Positions 1-7,039 of a DNA stretch of 9,901 nt are shown here, piece after piece. Position numbers and translations under genes: made by a program. The notes under the pieces were generated by a model. It searched no databases and was not told the origin of the DNA. It worked only from the letters and a program-made list of their open reading frames with translations. This DNA is from JBBQER01 sp052148155 (lineage in GTDB: Bacteria > Actinomycetota > Acidimicrobiia > IMCC26256 > PALSA-610), in NCBI GenBank assembly GCA_052148155.1, contig JBKQIY010000254.1, positions 1 through 9,901 of the forward strand. Reading direction: 5' to 3'. Within the stretch, counting starts at the first letter, position 1. Each line of letters begins with the position of its first letter.

Positions 1-1104
1 ATTCATCGACGTACACACCGCGCTATAACTCGTAATCGCACTCCCATTATCCACCGGCTCAACATACGACACGACAAGCTCCAAATCGCCCTGCGACACC
101 GACGGCTGCGCCGGCGTCGCCGGCACGGTGGCGAACACGACCGACGGCGTCGACGCAGGCGACGGCGCGCTCGTGCCGACGGTGTTGGTGGCCGTGACCT
201 GACAGGTATACGACTTGGCGGGGATGAGGCCGTTCAGTGCGGTCATCACGATCGGTGAGCCGAGTTGCGACAGGACGGCGGCAGTGTCGACCCCGTCGCT
301 GCAGGTCGCGGTGTCGTTCGAAATCGTGTCGCCGTTGCCGGACGGCTGCGTGAAGGCGACGGACAGCGAGCCGGCGCCCTGCGTGACGGTTGGTGTTGCG
401 GGCGTGGCGGGCGCGTTGGCGAACACGATCGACGCGGACTGGGGCGAGGCTGCGCTGGTGCCGTCGTTGCTGGTAGCCGTGACGTCGCAGGTGTAGGAAT
501 CACCGTCGACCAGTCCGGTCACAAGGAGCGGCGACGCCGTCCCGCTCATCGAGCCTTGTGGGTTGCCCAGGTTGGTGATGTCGGTGCAGGTCGCGTTGTA
601 GCCGGTGATCGCGCTGCCGTTGTCGGCCGGCGCGGTGAAGCCGACGCTGAACTGGCCGTTGCCCGCCGCGACGGCGGGCTGTGTCGGTGCGTCGGGGGGT
701 GTTGGGGCAGGGACCGTCGCGGCCGAAGGGCTTGAGGCCGCGCCAGTTCCGTCGCCGTTGGTCGCGGTGACGGCACAGGTATAGGTGTCGCCGTTGAGGA
801 GTGGGGTCACGATGATCGGAGACGCGGCTCCGCTGTTCGAGACAGGAGTGTCTCCTGGGTTCGTGCTGTCGGTGCAGGTCGCGGTGTAGCTCAAGATCGG
901 CGAGCCGCCGTCGTTGGCGGGCGGGGTGAAGGTCACCGTCAGTTGGGCGTCGCCGACCGCGGCTGCCGCTGCGGTGGGCGCGTCAGGCACGCTCGCCCAG
1001 GCGGGCGATGCCGCCAGGCCGATCGCGAGGGTCGTCCCGAACGCGCACCCGAGGGCGCGACGCAGGCGTCGTCGCCAGATCCGTCGATCACGCGCTGGGC
1101 TCAT
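1..1104 (-). CDS. Secreted fibronectin type III-like repeat protein (C-terminus beyond left edge)
   Basis: The frame is open for 368 codons from ATG (1104-1102) to the window edge without a stop, so the C-terminus is missing. Residues 1-37 form a Sec-type signal peptide: a very Arg-rich n-region (about 1-18), a hydrophobic core (about 19-33) and a likely AWA|S cleavage site after residue 37. The mature part holds FN3-like repeats at about 38-133, 136-230 and 232-325, with a fourth beginning at about 328. Each repeat has a Pro-rich entry, an LTVTFTPP-like strand, an NDGGSPILSY-like segment and a TYTCAVTATN-like strand. Each full repeat carries two cysteines (77/110, 173/206, 268/301), probably a disulfide. 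A GGGGAG stretch lies just before the ATG. The protein is probably an exported surface or adhesion-type protein; the repeats are clear but no ligand or enzymatic role is visible. Codon use in the fourth repeat shifts to T/G-ending codons. Confidence 0.85.
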   Translation of the reverse strand, partial: MSPARDRRIWRRRLRRALGCAFGTTLAIGLAASPAWASVPDAPTAAAAAVGDAQLTVTFTPPANDGGSPILSYTATCTDSTNPGDTPVSNSGAASPIIVTPLLNGDTYTCAVTATNGDGTGAASSPSAATVPAPTPPDAPTQPAVAAGNGQFSVGFTAPADNGSAITGYNATCTDITNLGNPQGSMSGTASPLLVTGLVDGDSYTCDVTATSNDGTSAASPQSASIVFANAPATPATPTVTQGAGSLSVAFTQPSGNGDTISNDTATCSDGVDTAAVLSQLGSPIVMTALNGLIPAKSYTCQVTATNTVGTSAPSPASTPSVVFATVPATPAQPSVSQGDLELVVSYVEPVDNGSAITSYSAVCTSMN

Positions 1105-1144
1105 GGCTCCCCCCAGGGCGGCCCGCATTGACCCCCGAAGCGCT

Positions 1145-1173
1145 AGTACATCCCCCTTCGCGGTTATTGGCAA
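1145..1173 (-). promoter_or_regulatory. Candidate promoter of the FN3-repeat gene
   Basis: On the minus strand TTGCCA (1173-1168, 5 of 6 to TTGACA) is followed after 17 bases by TGTACT (1150-1145, 4 of 6 to TATAAT). Transcription would start near 1138, giving a leader of about 35 bases before the ATG at 1104. It is the best-spaced pair I see in the 290-base gap (1105-1394), which otherwise shows no gene. Assignment is by motif only. Confidence 0.35.
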
Positions 1174-1394
1174 GCCCTGCCGTCGTGCTGGTGTTGCCTT
1201 CGCTGACGCCTATCCGGCCGAACAGGGAAGAGATGCCGAACCGAACGGGAGCTCCCGCGAGCGTGACCCGCACGTGTGGACGTGGGGCCGGTCGCAGAAA
1301 TCCCAAACCGGCAGGAAACGAGACGGTCCGGGCGTATGCAGGTACGGCTCGGCTGCGCCGACGCGCCTCGTGGCAGCGCATTGTGGCTCTGACT

Positions 1395-1985
1395 TTAGGG
1401 CTTGCCGCCTTGCGGTTCGTCGGGGACGATGCCGCCGCGGGCTTTGATGTCGGCGTGGCGCTCACCGAAATGCCAACGATGACCTTCCAGGTCGGTTGCC
1501 TCGTAGCGGCGCTCGCCGTAGAAGGCGTCCTGAATCTGCATAGTGATGTCGGCGCCTTCCGCGACTGCGTGTGCGAAGTGCGCATCGATGTCGTGCACGT
1601 ACACCATCATCTGGACTGTCGTGTTGCCGAGCGTGCGCGGGCTGTGAATCTGGTGGACCTCAGCATTGGCGTGACCGATCATCACGACCCCGTCACCTGC
1701 CCGCAACCACGCGAGCATCGAGTCGTCGGTTTCGGTGCGAGCCTCGCGGATCTCGATGAGCTGGAACACGCGAGTGAGAAAGTCGAGCGCGGCGCGTTCG
1801 TCTTCGTACGCCAACCGCGGATAGATGTCAGGCATCTGCAAGATCGGCGGGGTTTCGTCGCGCGTTGCGTCGATCGTTGACATCAGTCTCTCCTTTTCTC
1901 GGGCGAAGACAGTGGGCTCGACCGGATCGTCAGGCTGGACCCGGTCGGGCCGCAGCTCTCTCACGTCGTCCAAGTCGTCGCTCAC
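1395..1985 (-). CDS. VOC/glyoxalase-fold protein with sigma-linked N-terminal extension
   Basis: I take GTG 1985-1983 as the start, giving 196 residues. This GTG overlaps the TGA of the upstream sigma gene as GTGA, the usual arrangement for translational coupling. Residues about 51-175 form a glyoxalase/bleomycin-resistance/dioxygenase (VOC) domain: DIYPRLAYEDERAALDFL opens it, a VQMMVYVHDIDAHF strand-helix begins the second half, and DLEGHRWHFGE closes it. This is the PhnB-like style of the family. Residues 1-35, with VRELRPDRV and AREKERLM, do not belong to VOC. They resemble, from memory, N-termini of accessory (CU044_5270-like) proteins encoded right after actinobacterial ECF sigma genes. 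An alternative start at ATG 1883 (162 residues, VOC only) has a strong AAAGGAG site. VOC members bind metals and small ligands; no substrate can be named. A role in tuning the adjacent sigma factor is inference. Confidence 0.85.
   Translation of the reverse strand: MSDDLDDVRELRPDRVQPDDPVEPTVFAREKERLMSTIDATRDETPPILQMPDIYPRLAYEDERAALDFLTRVFQLIEIREARTETDDSMLAWLRAGDGVVMIGHANAEVHQIHSPRTLGNTTVQMMVYVHDIDAHFAHAVAEGADITMQIQDAFYGERRYEATDLEGHRWHFGERHADIKARGGIVPDEPQGGKP
1890..1896 (-). promoter_or_regulatory. Internal AAAGGAG ribosome binding site that bears on the VOC start
   Basis: AAAGGAG lies 6 bases before ATG 1883-1881 on the minus strand, a near-ideal Shine-Dalgarno. It would support a short VOC-only product. 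However, the same bases encode the E-K-E of AREKERLM in the longer frame, a segment I believe is conserved in sigma-linked proteins, so the match may be incidental. Both products could be made. Confidence 0.4.
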
Positions 1986-2542
1986 CGTTGTCTCCCGATC
2001 GACGTCTGCAGTTCGCGCAGTTTCTGCCGCGCTCGATTGATCCGCGAGCGAACCGTACCGATCGGCACGCCAAGGGCGGTCGCGATCTCGTCGTAGCTGA
2101 GTTCCTCCCAGGCGTACAGCAGCAAGGCATCGCGTTCGCCATCTGGAAGGTGTGCCAGCGCTTCGGCGACGCGCGGCCACAAGTCGGCGGCGTCGAGCCG
2201 GGCCGCGACCTGTTCGGTTGGATCGTCCGACGGTGGGCGGCGTGTAAGCAGGCGTACGGTCGCGTGAATCCGGCGCGCTTCACTCCGCCGGTGGTGCGCG
2301 ATGAGATTCGTCGCGATCCCGTACAGCCACGGCCGCGCGTTCGGTCGTTCGCAGTCGTACGTGGCCCGCTTCTCAAAACCGACTCGGAACACATCGCCGA
2401 GCAGCGCGTCGGCAGCGTCGACACCGACTCGACGGACGAGATACCGAAAGACCACGGTCGCGTGCCGGTCGAAGAGCTGCCCGAAGTATCTCGGCTCGTC
2501 CAGTGACGCCTTGATCACCGCGGCGTCCGATTCGGGAACCAT
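1982..2542 (-). CDS. ECF-type RNA polymerase sigma factor
   Basis: The protein has 186 residues from ATG 2542-2540, a normal length for extracytoplasmic-function sigma factors. Region 2 spans about 16-88 (YFGQLFDRHATVVFRYLVRR, then RPWLYGIATNLIAHHRR), which binds core polymerase and the -10 element. Region 4 spans about 122-176 (LPDGERDALLLYAWEELSY, then a helix-turn-helix in IATALGVPIGTVRSRINRAR), which reads the -35 element. The linker is short and no SnoaL-like or other C-terminal extension is present. In-frame starts exist 28 codons upstream (TTG 2626) and at the GTG just before the ATG. None has a clear Shine-Dalgarno; I chose ATG 2542 because family similarity begins there. The stop overlaps the start of the downstream VOC gene by 4 bases, so the two are almost certainly cotranscribed. 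No classical zinc-binding or transmembrane anti-sigma gene is adjacent, so signal control is unknown. Confidence 0.9.
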   Translation of the reverse strand: MVPESDAAVIKASLDEPRYFGQLFDRHATVVFRYLVRRVGVDAADALLGDVFRVGFEKRATYDCERPNARPWLYGIATNLIAHHRRSEARRIHATVRLLTRRPPSDDPTEQVAARLDAADLWPRVAEALAHLPDGERDALLLYAWEELSYDEIATALGVPIGTVRSRINRARQKLRELQTSIGRQR

Positions 2543-2653
2543 CACCCAATGTTTCCCGAACCCACAGGCCGGTTCGCGCCGACTCCGACCGGATGCGCGT
2601 GACCGTGTTGTCGCCATCACAGCCAACTGCGTGCGCCCCCGACACCTGCACTG

Positions 2654-3186
2654 TCAAAGGGCCCGGCGTTCAACGACGTTCCCGGAACGCGAGTTGCGGA
2701 CCTCGCGGATCGTCGAGATGCGCGCCACACGGACCACCTGGGCCGGTGCTCTCGGTACCTCGGGCCCCTTGAGGTGTTGGTCGGTTCGCCCCCTGCACGG
2801 GTTCGCCAACGTAGGGCACGTGCAGCACCGCCGAGGAGCGCCCCGGTGCAGGGCGGTTCCCGTGCCGACAAGTTGGGGCGCCAGTTCCTCGGTGAAGCAG
2901 CCCATCGCGGCCTTGGTCGCGCGCCGACCGACGCATCCGGTACCACCGCGATACCGCCAACGCCGGACGATGTGATTGCCGACGAACCCTCCTGCCCGAT
3001 GCCGTCAGGCGGGTGTCTGGCACGAACACACACACCGTTGTCCACGCCGAACACGTTGACGCTGAAGCACCACCGACCGGCGTTTGGGTCTGCCATAGAA
3101 AGCCCTCCCCCGCCCGAGGTGCCGTCGGCATTGTTGAAGAGCAGACGGCACGCCCCGTTCCGATCCACCTGAACAGAGCTAGACAC
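2654..3186 (-). pseudogene. Decayed minus-strand gene with about three frameshifts
   Basis: No single frame stays coding-like across this stretch, but third-position G/C bias and plausible protein move between minus-strand frames in order. From about 3186 to 2920 one frame reads Cys-containing segments such as WCFSVNVFGVDNGVCVRA and GVGGIAVVPDASV. From about 2920 to 2842 a second frame reads AMGCFTEELAPQLVGTGTAL. From about 2840 to 2790 a third reads SAVLHVPYVGEPVQGAN. The second frame then resumes, reading APAQVVRVARISTIREVRNS to a TGA at 2656-2654. The intact neighbouring genes argue against a general sequencing-error explanation. No family is recognised. It sits upstream of the sigma gene in the same orientation, so it may be a lost member of that locus. 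A GGGGGAGG stretch before ATG 3094 could be a relic or real start of a shorter product. The call rests on reading by eye. Confidence 0.4.
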
Positions 3187-3244
3187 AGGAACCCGACTCA
3201 CTAAGAGGCGGCTTGACCAACGAGGCCCGAAGGCGAGGACGAAG

Positions 3245-4018
3245 ATGGCGGATGAAGTCGATCTGGGATCTCGGTTCCTGCGGTGGGAACTGCGCGGCCC
3301 CGCTGCGTGGGTGACCATCGATCGCCCCGAGCGCCGCAACGCGCTCACGGCGAACATGTATTTCGGAATCCGACGCGCGGTAGACCGGGTCAATGCGTCG
3401 CGATCAATTCTGGCGCTGGTTCTCACTGGCACCGGCGACGCGTTCGCGCCCGGCGGCGAGCTCGGCGGTCACAACGACGATGGCGCGGTGAACTACGGCG
3501 AGCTGCTCGGGACCGGTGTAGTGCCGTTCGACGCGATCCGCGACTCACGGAAGCCTGTGATCGCGGCAGTCAACGGGCTTTGCATGGGTGGTGGTCTCCT
3601 GATCGCAATGCTGGCTGACGTCGCGATCGCCAGTGATCGGGCGGTGTTCGGTGCGCCTGAGCTGCTTCGGGGTGTAGCCGACGCATATCATGCGGCGATC
3701 CTGCCCGAGCACGTCGGCATCGCACTCGCGCGGGACATGCTCTTCACCGGCCGGCGCCTGACCGCACCCGAGGCGCAACGGTACGGCCTCGTTGCGCGCG
3801 TCGTACCTCACGACCAACTCACTACGGCGACCGAGGAGGTCGTCCATGACATTCTGCGTGCGGCCCCGCGAGCCCGCGTCGCATTGAAGCGGCTCATCAA
3901 CGCACGCTACGGCGCGGTCGACAAGATCACCTTCGACGAATCAGTGAACGGCGATGAGGTGATCGAAGGCTTCCGCGCGTTCGTCGAGAAGCGAACGCCC
4001 GATTGGGCGCCCGACTGA
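3245..4018 (+). CDS. Enoyl-CoA hydratase/isomerase (crotonase) family protein
   Basis: This 257-residue protein is full length for the crotonase superfamily, whose members act on acyl-CoA thioesters, commonly in fatty-acid beta-oxidation. ATG 3245 has AGGA five bases upstream. WVTIDRPERRNALT (22-35) is the N-terminal crotonase signature. The two oxyanion-hole segments are AFAPGGELGG (66-75) and VNGLCMGGGLLIAMLADVAI (109-128). APEL (137-140) keeps the glutamate corresponding to rat hydratase Glu164 (here E139). The position of Glu144, normally in a GGGCEL-like sequence, is Leu119 here, so classical two-glutamate hydration is doubtful. The usual P-x-x-GG after the second glutamate is replaced by GVADAYHAAILPEHVG. 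An isomerase, another crotonase reaction, or an unusual hydratase is possible. It stands alone between divergent minus-strand remnants and the helicase, so context gives no pathway. Confidence 0.88.
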   Translation: MADEVDLGSRFLRWELRGPAAWVTIDRPERRNALTANMYFGIRRAVDRVNASRSILALVLTGTGDAFAPGGELGGHNDDGAVNYGELLGTGVVPFDAIRDSRKPVIAAVNGLCMGGGLLIAMLADVAIASDRAVFGAPELLRGVADAYHAAILPEHVGIALARDMLFTGRRLTAPEAQRYGLVARVVPHDQLTTATEEVVHDILRAAPRARVALKRLINARYGAVDKITFDESVNGDEVIEGFRAFVEKRTPDWAPD

Positions 4019-4208
4019 TGATGCACTTGCTGGCGGCTTCGATCGTCGGGCGGGTCGATCAAATCGGGACGGTCGTCCGCCGACCCATTGTGGAGCGATC
4101 CGGGCTGCGCGTCGGGCTCGGCGAACGCATCGTGCACCTTTCACCCCGAACCCGCCGCTGGTCGGCGAGGTGAGCCCACGGAGTCCGCCGCTCGGCATCG
4201 CCGATCGC

Positions 4209-4214
4209 TAAGAT
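4209..4214 (+). promoter_or_regulatory. TAAGAT -10 box for leaderless helicase transcript
   Basis: TAAGAT fits the actinobacterial -10 pattern TANNNT and ends 7 bases before GTG 4222, so transcription would start at or next to the first base of the start codon. No Shine-Dalgarno precedes the GTG, which fits a leaderless mRNA. The -35 region (about 4186-4191) is not convincing. The rest of the 203-base gap after the crotonase gene holds only a weak GATCG/CGATC hairpin (4041-4060) and no gene. Confidence 0.5.
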
Positions 4215-4221
4215 CGAACGT

Positions 4222-6261
4222 GTGTTCGCTACTTTGGATCACCTCAACGACGAGCAACGGGCCGCCGCGACGTTCGAGGGCGATCAGCTTCGCATCCTCG
4301 CCGGCGCGGGCACCGGGAAGACAACCGCGCTGACGGCCCGGGTGTCGTGGCTTGTCGGGACCGGGATTCCTGCCGAGCGCGTGATGGCGCTGACGTTCAC
4401 CAGACGCGCAGCCCGCGAGTTGGTGCACCGAACCGAGACACTGCTCGCCGACTCTGCGGGACCGGGAGGCCGGCGTCGGCGGAGCCGTGTTGTGGGCGGG
4501 ACATTCCATTCGATTGCCCACCGGACCTTGCGGCGCCACGCGGCCGCGGTCGGACTGCCCGAGGGCTTCTCGATGCTCGATTCCGGCGACGCAGCCGATG
4601 TCATCGATCTCGTACGCCAAGAACAGGGCGCGGCGGCGACGGGCCGGCGTTTCCCGAAGAAAGGGACATTGCTCGATCTGTACTCGCGATCCGTCAACAC
4701 CCAGCGGCCGCTCTCGGCCGTCATCGACGAGATCGCCCCGTGGTGTGCGGAGCAGATCGAGCCGATCGGGTCGATCTGCCGCACCTACGTCAACCGCAAA
4801 CGTGTGCTCGGTCTCGTCGACTTCGATGACCTCCTCTTATATTGGCGCGCCGCGGCCGCCGACGATCGACTCGGCCCGCAGCTGGCTTCCGAGATCGACC
4901 ACATCTGCGTCGACGAATACCAGGACGTCAACGCGCTCCAGGTCGACCTGCTGCGCGCCTTGCGCCGCAGCGACCCGCGGTTGACGGTCGTGGGCGACGA
5001 TTCACAGGCGGTGTACAGCTTTCGCGGGTCGAGCCCCCGGCACCTGCTCGACATCGAGGTGGCGTTCCCTTCGATGATCACGATCCTGCTGGAGCGCAAC
5101 TACCGGTCAGTCCAACCGATCCTCGATGTCGCCAACGCGATCGCGGATGGTGCCGCCGAAGGGTTCATCACCCGATTGCGCACCGAGCCCCCGTCGGGCA
5201 CACAACGTCCCCGGCTCGTGCGTTGCGCGGACGAAGACGCACAAGTCGACGCCGTCTGCGACCGGATCCTCGCCCACCGTGAAGAAGGCATCGCGCTGCG
5301 AGATCAGGCTGTTCTCGTCCGAGCCGCACACCACAGCGACCTCCTCGAGCTGGAGCTTGCACACCGGCGCATCCCGTACGTGAAGTACGGCGGTCTGCGG
5401 TTCCTTGAGGCTGCCCACGTCAAGGACCTCATTTGTCTGTTCCGCCTCGCCGACAATCCCCGGGACGAACGAGCATGGTTCCGGCTCCTCCAACTCCTCG
5501 AGGGAGTCGGACCCGTTCGCGCTCACCGAGCGATCACCGCCCTCGGTGTCGACCGACCCGGCACACCCGCGGAAATCTTGCTGCGCTGGCCGCTCGCGGT
5601 AGAGCAACTTCCGCCAGCGTCACATCGGGCAGCCGATGCGTTCATCAAGTGCCTCAGACGCGCCGAAGGCGAGTCGGTCGGATCGCACGGCGAACGCCTC
5701 CGAGACTCGCTGAAGCCTTTGGTCAGCGCCGCATACGACAACCCGCAGTCGCGGCTCGCGGATCTCGACGCCCTCGCCGCCGTCGCGCACAACGCCGCGC
5801 GACTGTCCGACGTGGCCGCTGATCTCACGCTCGAACCGCCACACTCGACCGGCGACCTCGCGAGCACGCCGTCGATCGACGACGACTGGCTCGTGATCTC
5901 CACCGTGCATTCCGCCAAGGGCCTCGAATGGGACGTCGTCCACCTGCTGAACGCCGCGGACGGCAATTTCCCTTGCGATATGGCTTTGACCTCGAGAGAA
6001 GGACTCGAAGAGGAACGCCGCCTCTTCTACGTCGCGGTCACCCGCCCGCGCCGCCACCTCCACGTCTACGTCCCGCTGCGCTTCCACTCCCGACCGCGAG
6101 GTCACGACGAACACACGATGAGCCAACCCAGCCGTTTCCTCACCGACGACGTTGCCGCGCACTTCGACGCCGTACACGTGTCACGTCACGACACCCGCCC
6201 TGACGTCACCGTCGATGCCGGAATTCGTGTCGAAATGGAACTCGACGCCCTTTGGCACTAG
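4222..6261 (+). CDS. UvrD/PcrA-type superfamily 1A DNA helicase
   Basis: This 679-residue ATP-dependent 3'-to-5' DNA helicase/translocase family member has all hallmarks in order. The Q motif is LNDEQRAAA (8-16), Walker A is AGAGTGKTT (27-35), Ia is ALTFTRRAARELVHR (56-70), and a GTFHSIAHRTLRRH segment follows (93-106). Motif II is VDEYQD (230-235), III is GDDSQAVYSFRG (258-269), IV is ERNYRS (291-296), V is TVHSAKGLEWDVV (561-573) and VI is EEERRLFYVAVTRP (596-609). The catalytic Lys33, Asp231/Glu232 and motif VI Arg608 are present, so it should be active. The 2B region lies roughly between 440 and 550. It ends about 70 residues after motif VI, somewhat shorter than typical UvrD/PcrA (about 720-780), and I see no HRDC domain or nuclease domain. 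Likely role is DNA repair or replication-fork processing in the cytoplasm. GTG is the start because the Q motif follows immediately and a leaderless -10 precedes it. Confidence 0.95.
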   Translation: MFATLDHLNDEQRAAATFEGDQLRILAGAGTGKTTALTARVSWLVGTGIPAERVMALTFTRRAARELVHRTETLLADSAGPGGRRRRSRVVGGTFHSIAHRTLRRHAAAVGLPEGFSMLDSGDAADVIDLVRQEQGAAATGRRFPKKGTLLDLYSRSVNTQRPLSAVIDEIAPWCAEQIEPIGSICRTYVNRKRVLGLVDFDDLLLYWRAAAADDRLGPQLASEIDHICVDEYQDVNALQVDLLRALRRSDPRLTVVGDDSQAVYSFRGSSPRHLLDIEVAFPSMITILLERNYRSVQPILDVANAIADGAAEGFITRLRTEPPSGTQRPRLVRCADEDAQVDAVCDRILAHREEGIALRDQAVLVRAAHHSDLLELELAHRRIPYVKYGGLRFLEAAHVKDLICLFRLADNPRDERAWFRLLQLLEGVGPVRAHRAITALGVDRPGTPAEILLRWPLAVEQLPPASHRAADAFIKCLRRAEGESVGSHGERLRDSLKPLVSAAYDNPQSRLADLDALAAVAHNAARLSDVAADLTLEPPHSTGDLASTPSIDDDWLVISTVHSAKGLEWDVVHLLNAADGNFPCDMALTSREGLEEERRLFYVAVTRPRRHLHVYVPLRFHSRPRGHDEHTMSQPSRFLTDDVAAHFDAVHVSRHDTRPDVTVDAGIRVEMELDALWH

Positions 6262-6295
6262 CCCGACGTTCCTGGCTTTCCCAGAAGCTCGGGCT
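6260..6295 (+). terminator. Hairpin overlapping the helicase stop codon
   Basis: AGCCCGA (6260-6266), which includes the last two bases of the TAG stop, pairs with TCGGGCT (6289-6295). Inside, CTGG (6272-6275) pairs with CCAG (6281-6284) around a 5-base loop, with TT/AA between. There is no downstream T tract, so if it terminates transcription it would be in the U-less style common in high-GC bacteria, or it may act as a 3'-end stabiliser. Confidence 0.4.
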
Positions 6296-7039
6296 CGCTG
6301 TCCGACGGGACGGTACTCCTGCAGTGCGGTACCGGCCGATGGGGCGGAGATAAGACCCAACCACAGAGATCGAGCCGAACCCGCCGGACCAAGGTGCTAC
6401 AAACGTCGAGCTGTCTCGAGCCATGGTGTCGGCGGCGCCGATCCGTCAGGATCCGATCGGTGATTCGCCTGCGAGACAACAACCGTGACATGAACGCGGC
6501 ACGGATGGCGCAGCTCCAGACCGCGAGGCGGCGACTCGGCGGCGCTCCGGTGTGGACGCTGTCCGTTCGCCGATCTGGGTCAGCGTCGTCTGGCGGACGT
6601 CGGGACAATATCGAGAGGTGCGAGAGCTCAACGTCTTCACCGGTGGCGCCCCACCTGGAACGAAAGTTCTTGAGGTTCGCACGACGGCCGCATGGGACGA
6701 TTGGTTCCAGCGGTCGGCCGCCCTTCGGTCTCCTCTTCGCGATCTCACACGAACCCCGAGTCTCGGCATCCCGTCGAGCGCGCTGCACCTCCTCGGCACA
6801 TGACGGAGCTACATCGACAGCTGGGTGTTGCGAACGTCGATGACCGCTTCGTGATCCGGCGTGCTGCCCGACGCAACGCGCATTCGGACCTGTTGCAGCC
6901 TTGCCGTGCGAACTCAGACGGGTCGCCAGATCCGACATGTGCGACGCATCAGTGAACCTGCAGGTCGGCGATAATTGTGGACAGAGGCGGGAGTTGTCCA
7001 CTCGAAAGACACAGGGTTGTCCCCTTTATTTCCACAACG
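6296..7039. other. Gene-poor stretch after the helicase
   Basis: No convincing gene is seen. Short coding-like pieces appear on the plus strand in different frames: about 6474-6560 (includes ARMAQLQTARRRLGGAPVW) and about 6552-6803 (includes VRELNVFTGGAPPGTKVLEV). They have no ribosome binding site or recognisable domain and may be debris of one decayed gene. Long minus-strand frames here are Arg/Ser-rich and look like antisense noise. No tRNA, insertion-sequence end or long repeat was found. The DnaA-box-like cluster at 6976-7036 is listed separately. Confidence 0.4.
6976..7036. promoter_or_regulatory. Cluster of DnaA-box-like 9-mers with an inverted repeat
   Basis: Within 61 bases there are four relatives of the actinobacterial DnaA box TTGTCCACA. 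They are CTGTCCACA on the minus strand (6984-6976, 8 of 9), TTGTCCACT (6994-7002, 8 of 9), TTGTCCCCT (7017-7025, 7 of 9) and ATTTCCACA (7028-7036, 6 of 9 to that form, 7 of 9 to TTATCCACA). The first two also form a 7-bp inverted repeat, GTGGACA/TGTCCAC, with an 11-base spacer, so an operator or hairpin is an alternative. The flank CCCCTTTATTTCC is AT-richer than its surroundings. No dnaA, dnaN or rep gene is in the window, so a working origin is unlikely here; a DnaA titration or regulatory site is possible. Confidence 0.3.

Noticed and set aside
47..55. TTATCCACC, 8 of 9 to the classic DnaA box
   Set aside because: It is isolated and lies in the coding sequence of an FN3 repeat, so it is probably chance.
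1088..1585. Minus-strand frame covering the gap between the FN3 and VOC genes
   Set aside because: It overlaps the 3' half of the VOC gene on the same strand in another frame and shows no codon bias or start signal.
1008..1880. Long plus-strand open frame (290 codons) opposite the VOC gene
   Set aside because: It is antisense to a clear VOC domain and its translation is an Arg/Val/Asp-rich shadow without a domain or ribosome binding site.
2617..3432. Single 271-codon minus-strand frame spanning the broken gene
   Set aside because: Its ends are antisense to the crotonase gene or Arg/Ser-rich noise; only the middle part is coding-like, so I treat it as one segment of a pseudogene.
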